This document shows positions 37,759 to 46,054 of a stretch of 64,000 bases of DNA, one piece after another. Location: assembly GCA_047626725.1 (NCBI GenBank), contig JBLHSG010000005.1, forward strand, positions 76,912 to 140,911. Reading direction: 5' to 3'. Below the pieces are notes generated by a model, which ran no database searches, had not been told where the DNA came from, and saw only the letters and a list, made by a program, of their open reading frames with translations. Position numbers and translations under genes: made by a program. Numbering within the stretch: the stretch's first letter is position 1; every line of letters begins with the position of its first letter. The stretch is from Ascidiaceihabitans sp034111945 (GTDB lineage Bacteria > Pseudomonadota > Alphaproteobacteria > Rhodobacterales > Rhodobacteraceae).

Positions 37759-38925
37759 TTATCCTTTGGTGTTCATCAGTGTTTTGATGGTAGTTACGTA
37801 AATCTGAACCGCGTCCACGATTTGATCTATGTCTATGTATTCATTTAACGAATGGCATTGCGCCAAATCACCTGCGCCGCAAATTACGGTCGGACAGTTG
37901 AAATTCGGGGCATCCGTTGATCCGGGAAAAACATGTACTTCACTCGGGGTTCCGCGCACATCGATGCAGGCCGATTGCATAGCCCGCATGATTGCTGTGT
38001 CTTTGCCTGTATCCAAAGGTGGCAGGTTCAAAGACGGTGCGCCAAAGCTGTACTTCAACGCGGGTCGGTCAATTTGAACTGCGCGCAATACGGCGTTTAA
38101 TTCGGCCATCACACTATCAAAATCTTCCCCCGGAATGATGCGTCTGTCGATATCGATTTCGCAAAAATCCGGCACCGAACACGCGTTGTCGCCGCCACGG
38201 ATCACACCGACGCTGAAACTGGGCACGCCGCAAAACGGATCAGGTGTTTTTTGCGACAAATCATGCGCGTAGATTTGCAATGCGGCCAACACATCCGCCA
38301 TGTGGTAAATTGCGTTTACGCCGTTGTCCGGCATGCTGGAATGAGCAGAAACGCCGGTCGTGCGCAGGGTCATCAAAATTTGCCCTTTGTGCGCGGGACA
38401 CAACGCCAGTTTCGTCGGTTCTGCAACAATTGCGCAGTCTACATGCGGTCCGTTTTGACCAAAATCAACGGATCCTAACATCGCGTGTTCTTCGTCAATG
38501 ACACCCGCGATGATCAGATCGCCTGACAGTTTTTGACCAGTGGCTATAATAATCCGCGCGACTTCAAGGTAGGCTGCCAAGCCCGCTTTCATGTCGCACG
38601 ATCCACGTCCATAAATGCGCCCGTTGCTGATTTTTGGATCAAACGGGGCATCATACCCGACGACGCCAACAGTATCTAAATGTCCAGCCAACAATAGTGT
38701 TGGACCTAAACCAGCGCCCTTTAGTCGCCCCCAAACATTGCGCCGACCATCCGCTACCGTATGGCTTTGGACGTCAAGGCCAAGCTCTAATAGGCGCGCC
38801 TCAAGAAAGTCTGCCATGCCTGCTTCGGACGGATCATTCGGATCGTCATTGCCGAAACGATTGACGCTTGGGATACGGATCATTGCCGCCAAATCCGCCA
38901 GCAATGCGTCCTGATCAACCATCAT
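37759..38925 (-). CDS. M20-family metallodeacylase (acetylornithine deacetylase/ArgE-like)
   Basis: A 388-residue di-zinc hydrolase. Metal ligands are visible in LAGHLDTVGV, GRGSCDMKAG, the Glu pair in DEEHAMLG, and AEPT. These enzymes remove acyl groups from amino acids (N-acetylornithine, succinyl-diaminopimelate and relatives). It overlaps the upstream racemase-like gene by 4 nt and is followed after 3 bases by the MetC-like gene, so substrate may not be acetylornithine. Substrate assignment is open. Confidence 0.85.
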   Translation of the reverse strand: MMVDQDALLADLAAMIRIPSVNRFGNDDPNDPSEAGMADFLEARLLELGLDVQSHTVADGRRNVWGRLKGAGLGPTLLLAGHLDTVGVVGYDAPFDPKISNGRIYGRGSCDMKAGLAAYLEVARIIIATGQKLSGDLIIAGVIDEEHAMLGSVDFGQNGPHVDCAIVAEPTKLALCPAHKGQILMTLRTTGVSAHSSMPDNGVNAIYHMADVLAALQIYAHDLSQKTPDPFCGVPSFSVGVIRGGDNACSVPDFCEIDIDRRIIPGEDFDSVMAELNAVLRAVQIDRPALKYSFGAPSLNLPPLDTGKDTAIMRAMQSACIDVRGTPSEVHVFPGSTDAPNFNCPTVICGAGDLAQCHSLNEYIDIDQIVDAVQIYVTTIKTLMNTKG

Positions 38926-39728
38926 AACGGCGCCCCCTGCGTTCGAAACAATCGCCCGAAACCGTCCATCGTGTCATCAATCCCAGCCAAGCGGAGCAAA
39001 TGCCACGCCAGCGCGTGATTGCTGGCAGTGACAGGTTTGCCCAACGCTTGTTCCGCCTGTTCAATAATCCCAGCCGTGCGCAGACTGGTACACGAGATAA
39101 AAACGCCGTCGCAATCGCCCTGCCCCACAGCCAAAGTGGCGTCGAGAATGGATTGCGTATCGATCCGCCCAACCACACGATCGTCTTTTTCGTAGAACGA
39201 CCCGATCAATGTGACTGCAATGCCAGCGGCCTCGAATTTGGCCTGCATCGCTTGCGTGACATCCGGCGCATACGGGGTCAAAAGCCCTAACCGCTTCACC
39301 CCCAACGCTGATAACGCGGCCTTTGCAGCGGTCAACGGATTGGTCGATGGAACGCCGTGATGTGCTGTATTCAAGATTTTCGCCACGCGGGTCTCACCGA
39401 TCACCGTGGACCCAGATGTGCAGCCGTAGCCGATAGATTTTAGCCCCATTTCTTGAGGGATCAAACCGGCCGCAATCGGCAACTCTGCCTCCATTTGGGC
39501 AAGTGTTTCGGGCGTCACATCAGCGTCGTTGGCCAACCGCGCGTGATAAATTGAAACCCCGGGCAGATCGGTTAGAACCCGAAATTCGGCCTCGATTGTT
39601 TGATCGGTTTCCAGCACCAAAAGACCGATACGCGCCCGCGCACCTGCCCCGTTATCTGTGGCAAAATCCAATCGCTGGATCGGAACGTGCGGCGTGCTGT
39701 GCTGCCCCAATGTGGCGGTCCTTATCAA
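38922..39728 (-). CDS. Asp/Glu racemase superfamily protein (maleate isomerase/arylmalonate decarboxylase/EutA-like)
   Basis: A 268-residue protein with the two active-site cysteine contexts of this fold, GYGCTSGSTVIGE and FISCTSLRTAG. It most resembles EutA-type proteins of ectoine-use operons and maleate cis-trans isomerases. Ahead of an M20 deacylase and opposite an M24 peptidase, it forms a gene set reminiscent of, but not identical to, eut/doe ectoine clusters: no threonine dehydratase or ornithine cyclodeaminase is here. The reaction is unresolved. Confidence 0.8.
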   Translation of the reverse strand: MIRTATLGQHSTPHVPIQRLDFATDNGAGARARIGLLVLETDQTIEAEFRVLTDLPGVSIYHARLANDADVTPETLAQMEAELPIAAGLIPQEMGLKSIGYGCTSGSTVIGETRVAKILNTAHHGVPSTNPLTAAKAALSALGVKRLGLLTPYAPDVTQAMQAKFEAAGIAVTLIGSFYEKDDRVVGRIDTQSILDATLAVGQGDCDGVFISCTSLRTAGIIEQAEQALGKPVTASNHALAWHLLRLAGIDDTMDGFGRLFRTQGAPL

Positions 39729-39772
39729 AATCTATCTGGTGTTATTGTGTGCCTGCATCAGACGTGCCAAGC

Positions 39773-39788
39773 AAGTACAACTGTACTT
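39773..39788. promoter_or_regulatory. Inverted repeat between divergent racemase-like and M24 genes
   Basis: AAGTAC-AACT-GTACTT is a perfect 6-bp dyad with 4-base spacer, 24 bases before the M24 start. It is a likely operator for a GntR-type repressor not encoded here. Confidence 0.5.
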
Positions 39789-39811
39789 TTCGATGACTTG
39801 GGAGGGTCAAA

Positions 39812-40978
39812 ATGACAGTCATTCATCAGCCAAATCGCGGCTTTGCGGCGTCTGAATTTGAAACGCGCACTCGAAACGCGCAGGCCTTAATGGCGGCAGA
39901 CGGGCTCGACGGTATTTTGGTGCTGAGCGAACCTGAAGTGCGCTATTTCACCGGCTTTCAAACGTTGTTTTGGCAAAGCCCGACGCGCCCTTGGTTTTTG
40001 TTCATTCCGGCTGCGGGCAAACCGATTGCTGTGATCCCCGAAATTGGCGCCGCCTTGATGCGCACGACCTGGATCGACGATATCCGCACCTGGAGCGCGC
40101 CTGCCCCGCAAGACGACGGTATCAGCCTGCTGCACGATCTGCTGCACCCGCTGAAACGGATCGGTTTGCCCAAAGGTCACGAGACTGCGATGCGGATGCC
40201 CCTGGCCGATTGGGAACGCCTGATCGCAGGTTTGCCTAACCTTGAGGTGATGGATGCCACCGCGATCACCCAAGGTTTGCGTATGGTAAAATCAGAGGCC
40301 GAGATTGAAAAACTGCGCCATGTCTGCGCTATCGGGTCGGCCAGTTTTGACACGGTTCCTGATTTTGCCCGCGTGGGGCAGCCGCTGGATCAAACGTTCC
40401 GTGAATTCAAACGCGCCGCCCTTGGCTTGGGGGCCGATGACGTGCCGTATTTGGTCGGGTCTGCGGGCACGGGCGGCTACGTCGATGTCATATCGCCCCC
40501 CCCATCGCGCCCGTTGCAATTGGGTGACGTGCTGATGATGGACACCGGCTGTGTCTGGGACGGATATTTCTGCGATTTTGATCGAAACTGGGCAATAGGC
40601 CACGCCGATGATGGCGCCAAACGCGCCTACGATGTGTTGTGGCGCGCAACCCAAGCAGGACTGGCCGCAGCGAAACCGGGCAACACCTGTCGTGATCTAT
40701 TTGTGGCCATGTCGGGCATCATTGCGGAACTGGATGACAGCGGTGGCGACATCGGGCGACTGGGTCATGGGCTGGGCATGCAGCTGACTGAACAGCCCTC
40801 GCATGCCGCATTTGATAACACCGTTTTGCAAGACGGTATGGTGCTGACGCTAGAGCCATCGCTTAGCTACGGGAATGGTCTGATGATGGTGCACGAGGAA
40901 AATATCGTTGTGCGCGACACTGGCGTTGAACTGCTGACCAAACGCGCCGCGCCTGACCTGCCAATCCTGAAAAACTAG
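39812..40978 (+). CDS. M24-family metallopeptidase (Xaa-Pro dipeptidase/ectoine hydrolase-like)
   Basis: A 388-residue pita-bread-fold enzyme. The five metal ligands are in MMDTGC, CDFDRNW, GHGLGMQ, LEPSLSYG and VHEENIV. An N-terminal creatinase-like domain (EVRYFTGFQTLFW) precedes it. GGGAGG lies before the ATG. Possible activities are prolidase, creatinase-like or ectoine hydrolase (DoeA/EutD). Proximity to the EutA-like protein and to proXWV osmolyte transport makes a compatible-solute or peptide-like substrate plausible. Confidence 0.87.
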   Translation: MTVIHQPNRGFAASEFETRTRNAQALMAADGLDGILVLSEPEVRYFTGFQTLFWQSPTRPWFLFIPAAGKPIAVIPEIGAALMRTTWIDDIRTWSAPAPQDDGISLLHDLLHPLKRIGLPKGHETAMRMPLADWERLIAGLPNLEVMDATAITQGLRMVKSEAEIEKLRHVCAIGSASFDTVPDFARVGQPLDQTFREFKRAALGLGADDVPYLVGSAGTGGYVDVISPPPSRPLQLGDVLMMDTGCVWDGYFCDFDRNWAIGHADDGAKRAYDVLWRATQAGLAAAKPGNTCRDLFVAMSGIIAELDDSGGDIGRLGHGLGMQLTEQPSHAAFDNTVLQDGMVLTLEPSLSYGNGLMMVHEENIVVRDTGVELLTKRAAPDLPILKN

Positions 40979-41036
40979 GCGCTTTCGAAAACATCAGATT
41001 TTGTGCGCTGCAAAGTTGGCAGGTTAAAATAGCAAA

Positions 41037-41062
41037 CGGGCGGTGTCGTTAAACACCGCCCG
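41037..41062 (-). terminator. Rho-independent-type terminator of the proXWV operon
   Basis: A perfect 10-bp GC-rich stem CGGGCGGTGT/ACACCGCCCG with 6-base loop, followed on the minus strand by TTTGCTATTTT. It lies about 35 bases after the proV stop. It may also serve the convergent M24 gene. Confidence 0.75.
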
Positions 41063-41094
41063 AATACAAACGTTTCAATCACGCAAAACCGCAA

Positions 41095-42135
41095 TTATTC
41101 TTGTGTGGACGAAATCCGCGGAACCAGTGCGCGCACCAGATCCAGCATGTCCATTTGGCCCACAGGTTCTTCGCCGTTCAAAACGCGGTAGGTCAGGTTG
41201 GTGTCCCCGCCCGATGACGCGATCAGGCTTTCGAGGTTGTCGTTCACCTGACAGTCGCCAGCATAGTCGGTGCCGTCGACCAACGGGTCCATAACCGAAC
41301 GCACGCGCAGAACGCGGGCACGGTTAATATCGCTGACAAAATCCTCGATGTAGGGATCACAAGGGTTCAACAAAATGTCCTGCGGTTCGCCTTGCTGAAT
41401 GACTGCGCCGTCTTTCAAAATCACGAGGTGATCAGACAGTTTCAAGGCTTCATCCAGATCGTGCGTGATAAAGATGATCGTCTTGTGCAGCTCTTCTTGG
41501 AGCTCGAGCAGCAGGTCCTGCATGTCGGTGCGGATCAACGGATCAAGTGCCGAGAACGCCTCGTCCATCAACATGATGTCGGTGTTCGCCGTCAATGCCC
41601 GGGCGATGCCCACACGTTGCTGCATGCCACCGGACAACTGCGCCGGATAGTGGTTTTCATAGCCACCCAAGCCAACACGATCGAGCCACTTTTGCGCCTC
41701 GCGCATTTGCGTTGCTTCGTCTTTGCCGCGCACAGCCAGGGACATCGCGGCGTTCTGAATAACCGAGCGGTGCGGCAACAATGCGAACTTTTGAAACACC
41801 ATCGACATGCGGCTTTGACGCAATTCGCGCAGGCCGCTTTCGTTCAGTTGCATCACGTCGACACCGTCTACTAAAATCTCGCCCGCTGTGGGTTCGATCA
41901 AACGGTTCAAGTGGCGGATCAGCGTTGATTTACCTGACCCCGAAAGGCCCATAACAACAGTGATTTCACCGGCTTGCATGTCGACGTTGATGTCTTGCAA
42001 ACCCAACACATGTTTGTGTTGGACCAGCAGTTCTTCTTTTCCCATGCCGCCTTGGACATGTTCCAGCGCGGCCTTACCGTTCGCGCCGAAAATTTTGTAC
42101 AGACCCCGAAGGCTGACTTTTGGTTCTTGTGTCAT
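41095..42135 (-). CDS. proV: Glycine betaine/proline-type ABC transporter ATP-binding protein
   Basis: A 346-residue ATPase with Walker A GLSGSGKST, signature QLSGGMQQRVGIARA and Walker B DIMLMDEAFSALDP. The C-terminal region (VMDPLVDGTDYA onward) looks like a shortened CBS sensor segment as in OpuAA/ProV. Powers import of quaternary ammonium osmolytes with ProW and ProX. Confidence 0.94.
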   Translation of the reverse strand: MTQEPKVSLRGLYKIFGANGKAALEHVQGGMGKEELLVQHKHVLGLQDINVDMQAGEITVVMGLSGSGKSTLIRHLNRLIEPTAGEILVDGVDVMQLNESGLRELRQSRMSMVFQKFALLPHRSVIQNAAMSLAVRGKDEATQMREAQKWLDRVGLGGYENHYPAQLSGGMQQRVGIARALTANTDIMLMDEAFSALDPLIRTDMQDLLLELQEELHKTIIFITHDLDEALKLSDHLVILKDGAVIQQGEPQDILLNPCDPYIEDFVSDINRARVLRVRSVMDPLVDGTDYAGDCQVNDNLESLIASSGGDTNLTYRVLNGEEPVGQMDMLDLVRALVPRISSTQE

Positions 42136-42147
42136 GTCAGCAGCCTA

Positions 42148-43176
42148 TCAATGTTTAATCTGGGTCATGTCGACCCGTGTCAGAGCGGCTTTTGACACGC
42201 GATCAAGGATCACCGCCAGCAGCACAATCCCGATGCCCGCAACAATACCGACACCCAGTTCAAGGTTGCGAATACCGCGCAAAACATTCACGCCAAGCCC
42301 GGGGGCAGACACGAGGGACGCAATCACAACCATCGCCAGCGACATCATGATTGTTTGGTTCACGCCGGCCATAATGTTCGGCAACGCGAGGGGCAATTCA
42401 ACGCCCAGCAGCTTTTGACGCGATGTCATACCAAATGCATTTGCCGCCTCGATCACGTCTTGATCGACCAGACGAATGCCAAGGTTGGTCAGACGGATCA
42501 CCGGCACAATCGCGTATAGAATAATCGCAATGCCGTACAATTTGGATTCAGTCACCGAGAACAAAAAGATCAGCGGGATTAGATACACAAACGACGGAAG
42601 CGTTTGCAGCAAATCCAATATCGGGATCGCCCCGTTTTGGAACCTATCCGATTTCGACATGCCAATGCCGATGGGCACGCCCAGCAACACCGAAATCCCC
42701 GTACAGACAAAGATAATCGACAGGGTTTGCATCGCGACAATATAGTGATCAACCAGCCCCATCAGGACAATGGCAAACGCCACAAATACCGTGACAGCAA
42801 CCGACCGCGAGGCCCAGAATGCAATCGCAACCAGCACCGGAATCATGATGAACCACGGTGTCGCGGTGAACAGCCAAAGCGCGCCGTCCAGCAACCAGCT
42901 CAGCGGTTGAGTGATCGGGTCAAGCACGGATTTCATCGCCGGTTTGGCGGCCAGAAACCCTTCTTCGATCCCTTTGGTCACGTCACGCGATTGTAAAATG
43001 CTGCCACAGCTTTCGTTCAGATTATCAAGCGATGGAAACGGGAAAAACGGCCCCCTGGCCGCCTCACCGGAATTCTGCGCAAGCAAATCTGACATCGACA
43101 TCGGTGCATCAGACGATCCACCGGCACACCAATCGCTTAGGCCCAAAGTGTTAAAAAGCCCGTCATAAAAGGCCAT
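42148..43176 (-). CDS. proW: Glycine betaine/proline-type ABC transporter permease
   Basis: A 342-residue permease. A roughly 90-residue N-terminal soluble region precedes six or seven membrane helices, with the EAA-loop EAANAFGMTSRQKLLGVELPLALP. Twelve bases separate it from proV. It sits behind an intrinsic terminator-like hairpin following proX. Confidence 0.94.
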   Translation of the reverse strand: MAFYDGLFNTLGLSDWCAGGSSDAPMSMSDLLAQNSGEAARGPFFPFPSLDNLNESCGSILQSRDVTKGIEEGFLAAKPAMKSVLDPITQPLSWLLDGALWLFTATPWFIMIPVLVAIAFWASRSVAVTVFVAFAIVLMGLVDHYIVAMQTLSIIFVCTGISVLLGVPIGIGMSKSDRFQNGAIPILDLLQTLPSFVYLIPLIFLFSVTESKLYGIAIILYAIVPVIRLTNLGIRLVDQDVIEAANAFGMTSRQKLLGVELPLALPNIMAGVNQTIMMSLAMVVIASLVSAPGLGVNVLRGIRNLELGVGIVAGIGIVLLAVILDRVSKAALTRVDMTQIKH

Positions 43177-43193
43177 AATTGTATTCCCCTATT

Positions 43194-43226
43194 AAAAAAA
43201 CCTCCCCGCCTGTTCGGACGGAGAGG
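43194..43226 (-). terminator. Terminator-like attenuator between proX and proW
   Basis: On the minus strand, CCTCTCCG pairs with CGGGGAGG (one G-T pair) and is followed directly by seven T. It should terminate part of the transcripts after proX, giving more binding protein than permease. Confidence 0.7.
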
Positions 43227-43246
43227 TCGTGTCTGGATAGCCGAGC

Positions 43247-44215
43247 TTACTTAAGCAGAGCTGCCAATTTCACTTTTGCGTCTTCATTCAGCCAGTTGGC
43301 CCATGTGTCCGCATTGTTGGTCAGGAAATACACAGCCGCTTCGTCGTAGGATGCGTTGTTGTCCAGGCGCCAGGCCAGAACTTCGCCCATTTGTGCGTTT
43401 GTGAACGACACGTTTGCCATCAAGGCAGCCGCTTCTGGCTCACGCTCAACGAACGCTTTGGACGCAGCAGTTACAACTTTGGCCGCAGGATATGCGGATG
43501 CGGTTGGTGTCGCGCAATCAACGTCGCCGTTACACATGTGTGCATCTGCGTCGTACTCGGAAACCTTGACTTGAACCATCGGGAACTTGCCCAAAACAGC
43601 CGTTGGGGCCCAGTAGTAGCCGAACCAAGGCGCTTTTTCGTCATAGGCCGCAGCAATCGACGTTTGCAGTGTTTCGCCGGAACCGTGCTGGAAACGCTCA
43701 AGACCGGACCCTTCGATGCCCAATGCCTTCAGGTTGTTGTTGTTGATGATGTCGCACGCCCAGCCCGATGGGCAATCGTGGAATTTGCCACCAACGGCCG
43801 CAGGGTTGGCCATGATGCCTTCCCATGTTGTCAGCTCTGGGTTGGATTCTGCGAGGTACGCCGGGATCCACCATGCTTCAACGCCGCCATCGGACAAAAC
43901 GTGGCCCAATTCGACCAGTTTACCGTCGGCCAACAGGGGCTCGTATGCCGGTGTTGAGTTTGCCCAGACTTCGGTCAGAATGTCAGGCTCGCCGGTTTCG
44001 GCCAAAGACGTCAACGCAGGAACGGTTGAAGACGGTACAACTTGGACGTTGCAGCCATAGCCCTGTTCCATCAGGAACTTGGACACAGCTGTGACAACTG
44101 CGGATGATGCCCAGTCCATTTCGGTGATCGATACGTCGCCACAATCGGCATAGGCTGTTGTTGCGCCCATTGATGCTGCTGCCGCGAAGGCCGCGCTCAT
44201 TACGATTTTTTTCAT
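43247..44215 (-). CDS. proX: Glycine betaine/proline-type ABC transporter substrate-binding protein
   Basis: A 322-residue periplasmic binding protein with a signal peptide (MKKIVMSAAFAAAASMG, cleavage near AYA-DCG). OpuAC-type sequence such as EMDWASSAVVTAV and the Trp-rich PAWF-like segments EVWANSTPAYEP, EAWWIPAYLAE and APWFGYYWAP provide the aromatic box that binds a quaternary ammonium head group. First gene of the operon. Confidence 0.94.
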   Translation of the reverse strand: MKKIVMSAAFAAAASMGATTAYADCGDVSITEMDWASSAVVTAVSKFLMEQGYGCNVQVVPSSTVPALTSLAETGEPDILTEVWANSTPAYEPLLADGKLVELGHVLSDGGVEAWWIPAYLAESNPELTTWEGIMANPAAVGGKFHDCPSGWACDIINNNNLKALGIEGSGLERFQHGSGETLQTSIAAAYDEKAPWFGYYWAPTAVLGKFPMVQVKVSEYDADAHMCNGDVDCATPTASAYPAAKVVTAASKAFVEREPEAAALMANVSFTNAQMGEVLAWRLDNNASYDEAAVYFLTNNADTWANWLNEDAKVKLAALLK

Positions 44216-44583
44216 TTTTATCTCCCATTTTTGGCGTGAGGCTCTTTGTTAAGGACCTCAGCCCGCGCAGAGAAACACTAAAAGCGAACAAGATTCGAGC
44301 CAAAAGCGACACTTCAGGCAAGAAAGCGCAGTGTTAGCGCCAAAAGCCGATCTTTTAAGCGCCCCGTTTTACAAGGCATGGGTGCACAGGCGCATGATTG
44401 CCCCCAGATCACGGAATCGCAGGTGTCTGTGCACAAAATCCGAAAATCTGTGCAGACGATCAGGGGCAAAACGTTAGACCCCATAGGGCAAATCCCATGG
44501 CCCGCGGGGGTTTTGACATTGGTCGCGACCCCTGTACACTTTGACCTGACAGGCGTTTTCGCCATTTCCAGAAAGCTGACAAA
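44216..44583. other. Divergent intergenic region between proX and the amidase gene
   Basis: 368 bases with no convincing gene; small frames here lack ribosome sites. It must hold the proX promoter on the left and an amidase promoter on the right (44513-44540). No strong operator was identified by eye. Confidence 0.6.
44513..44540 (+). promoter_or_regulatory. Sigma70-type promoter for the amidase gene
   Basis: TTGACA at 44513-44518 and TACACT at 44535-44540 with 16-base spacer, about 40 bases ahead of the start codon. Perfect -35 and fair -10. Confidence 0.6.
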
Positions 44584-46038
44584 ATGACTGATTTCTTGTT
44601 GGGAACGGCCCAAGACATCGCGGCGATGATCCACAATCGTGACATCTCGGCGGTTGAAATGCTGCACGCCCACTTTGATCGCATCGATCAGGTGAACCCC
44701 ACCCTGAACGCAGTCATCTGGCAGGACCGCGACGCTGCATTATCCCAAGCAAAGATGTGCGACGCGGAATTGGCAGCAGGCCAATCACGCGGCCCCCTGC
44801 ACGGCGTTCCGGTCACGGTCAAAGAAAGCTTTGATTTGGCCGGCAGCCCAACCACATGGGGCATGCCGGAATGGGCAGGCAACATTCGCCCAACCGACAG
44901 CGACGCGGTGCAACGCTATCGCACGGCAGGTGCTGTGGTGTTTGGCAAAACCAACGTGCCGCTCAAACTGGTCGAATGGCAAACGTTTAACGCGGTCTAC
45001 GGCACCACATCGAACCCGTGGGATGTGACGCGCACGCCGGGTGGGTCATCGGGGGGATCAGCCGTCGCATTGGCCACGGGCATGTCCGCCCTGGAGGTCG
45101 GCAGCGACATCGGGTCGTCCATCCGCAATCCGGCGCATTTTTGTGGCGTGTTTGGTTTGAAACCCACATGGAACGCAGTTTCAAAACAGGGGCACCTGCC
45201 CGAAGGTTGGTACGGCGACATCGATATTTCCGTCGCAGGCCCCCTCGCCCGATCCGCCAGTGATCTGACCTTAGCAACCGATATTCTGGCCGGCCCCTCA
45301 CGATTTGAAACCTCGCAATACGCCCTCGCCTTGCCTGCCGACAGCCGCACCCGTCTGTTTGATTTCAAGGTCGCGATGATGCCCGGCGATAACGTCAGCC
45401 CGATTGACGCGGACTATTACGCGGCAATGATGACGTTTGGCGACACGTTGGAACGCGCAGGCGCAACAGTTGTCTGGAACCAGAAACCAAAAATCGACAG
45501 CGCCGCGCATTTCGAAATGTATCTGAAAATGTTGGGGGCCGCCCTGTCGTTTGGCATGACGGATGAACAGGTCGCCGCTGCAGATGCCGCAATGATCGAC
45601 GCGCCCGAAGACGTGAAAAACATTGGCGGTATGCGAATTTCAGGCCAAAGCATCAGTCACCGCGACTGGCTACGGCTCGACAATCAACGCCGGATTGCGC
45701 GCCTCGCGTTTGATGCGTTTTTTGAGGACGTCGACGTGCTGATTTGCCCCGTCGCAACCGGACCCGCCTTTATCAAAGACGAGGTCGGATTACGCCCGTT
45801 CCGCCGGATCGACGTCAACGGCGGGCTACAGTTGGAAACCCAACAATTGTTCTGGTCGGGCTATTCCGGTGTTGCGGGCCTGCCCAGCGTCGTGGGGCCG
45901 ATGGACACCGTGCGCGGCCTGCCCGTGGGCTATCAGGCGATCACCGGACACGGGCGCGATTATACCGCCCTCGCCTTTGCCCGCGCCGTGGAGGCAGAGA
46001 TTTGCGGATTTACTCCGCCTCCAAGGTTGCGCGCTTAG
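44584..46038 (+). CDS. Amidase signature family enzyme
   Basis: A 484-residue amidase. The Ser-cisSer-Lys triad is visible: Lys in VTVKESFDLAG, the Gly/Ser-rich signature GGSSGGSAVALATG and the nucleophile region GSDIGSSIRNPAHFCG. No signal peptide. It faces the 5-oxoprolinase gene convergently (16 bases between stops), so hydrolysis of an amide that releases glutamate or 5-oxoproline is an attractive but unproven link. Confidence 0.88.
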   Translation: MTDFLLGTAQDIAAMIHNRDISAVEMLHAHFDRIDQVNPTLNAVIWQDRDAALSQAKMCDAELAAGQSRGPLHGVPVTVKESFDLAGSPTTWGMPEWAGNIRPTDSDAVQRYRTAGAVVFGKTNVPLKLVEWQTFNAVYGTTSNPWDVTRTPGGSSGGSAVALATGMSALEVGSDIGSSIRNPAHFCGVFGLKPTWNAVSKQGHLPEGWYGDIDISVAGPLARSASDLTLATDILAGPSRFETSQYALALPADSRTRLFDFKVAMMPGDNVSPIDADYYAAMMTFGDTLERAGATVVWNQKPKIDSAAHFEMYLKMLGAALSFGMTDEQVAAADAAMIDAPEDVKNIGGMRISGQSISHRDWLRLDNQRRIARLAFDAFFEDVDVLICPVATGPAFIKDEVGLRPFRRIDVNGGLQLETQQLFWSGYSGVAGLPSVVGPMDTVRGLPVGYQAITGHGRDYTALAFARAVEAEICGFTPPPRLRA

Positions 46039-46054
46039 GATCGCAAGTGCGTTT

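Noticed and set aside
38922..40978. A true ectoine degradation (doe/eut) operon
   Set aside because: Lacks recognisable EutB, EutC and succinylglutamate-desuccinylase-type DoeB genes, and contains a MetC-like enzyme instead.
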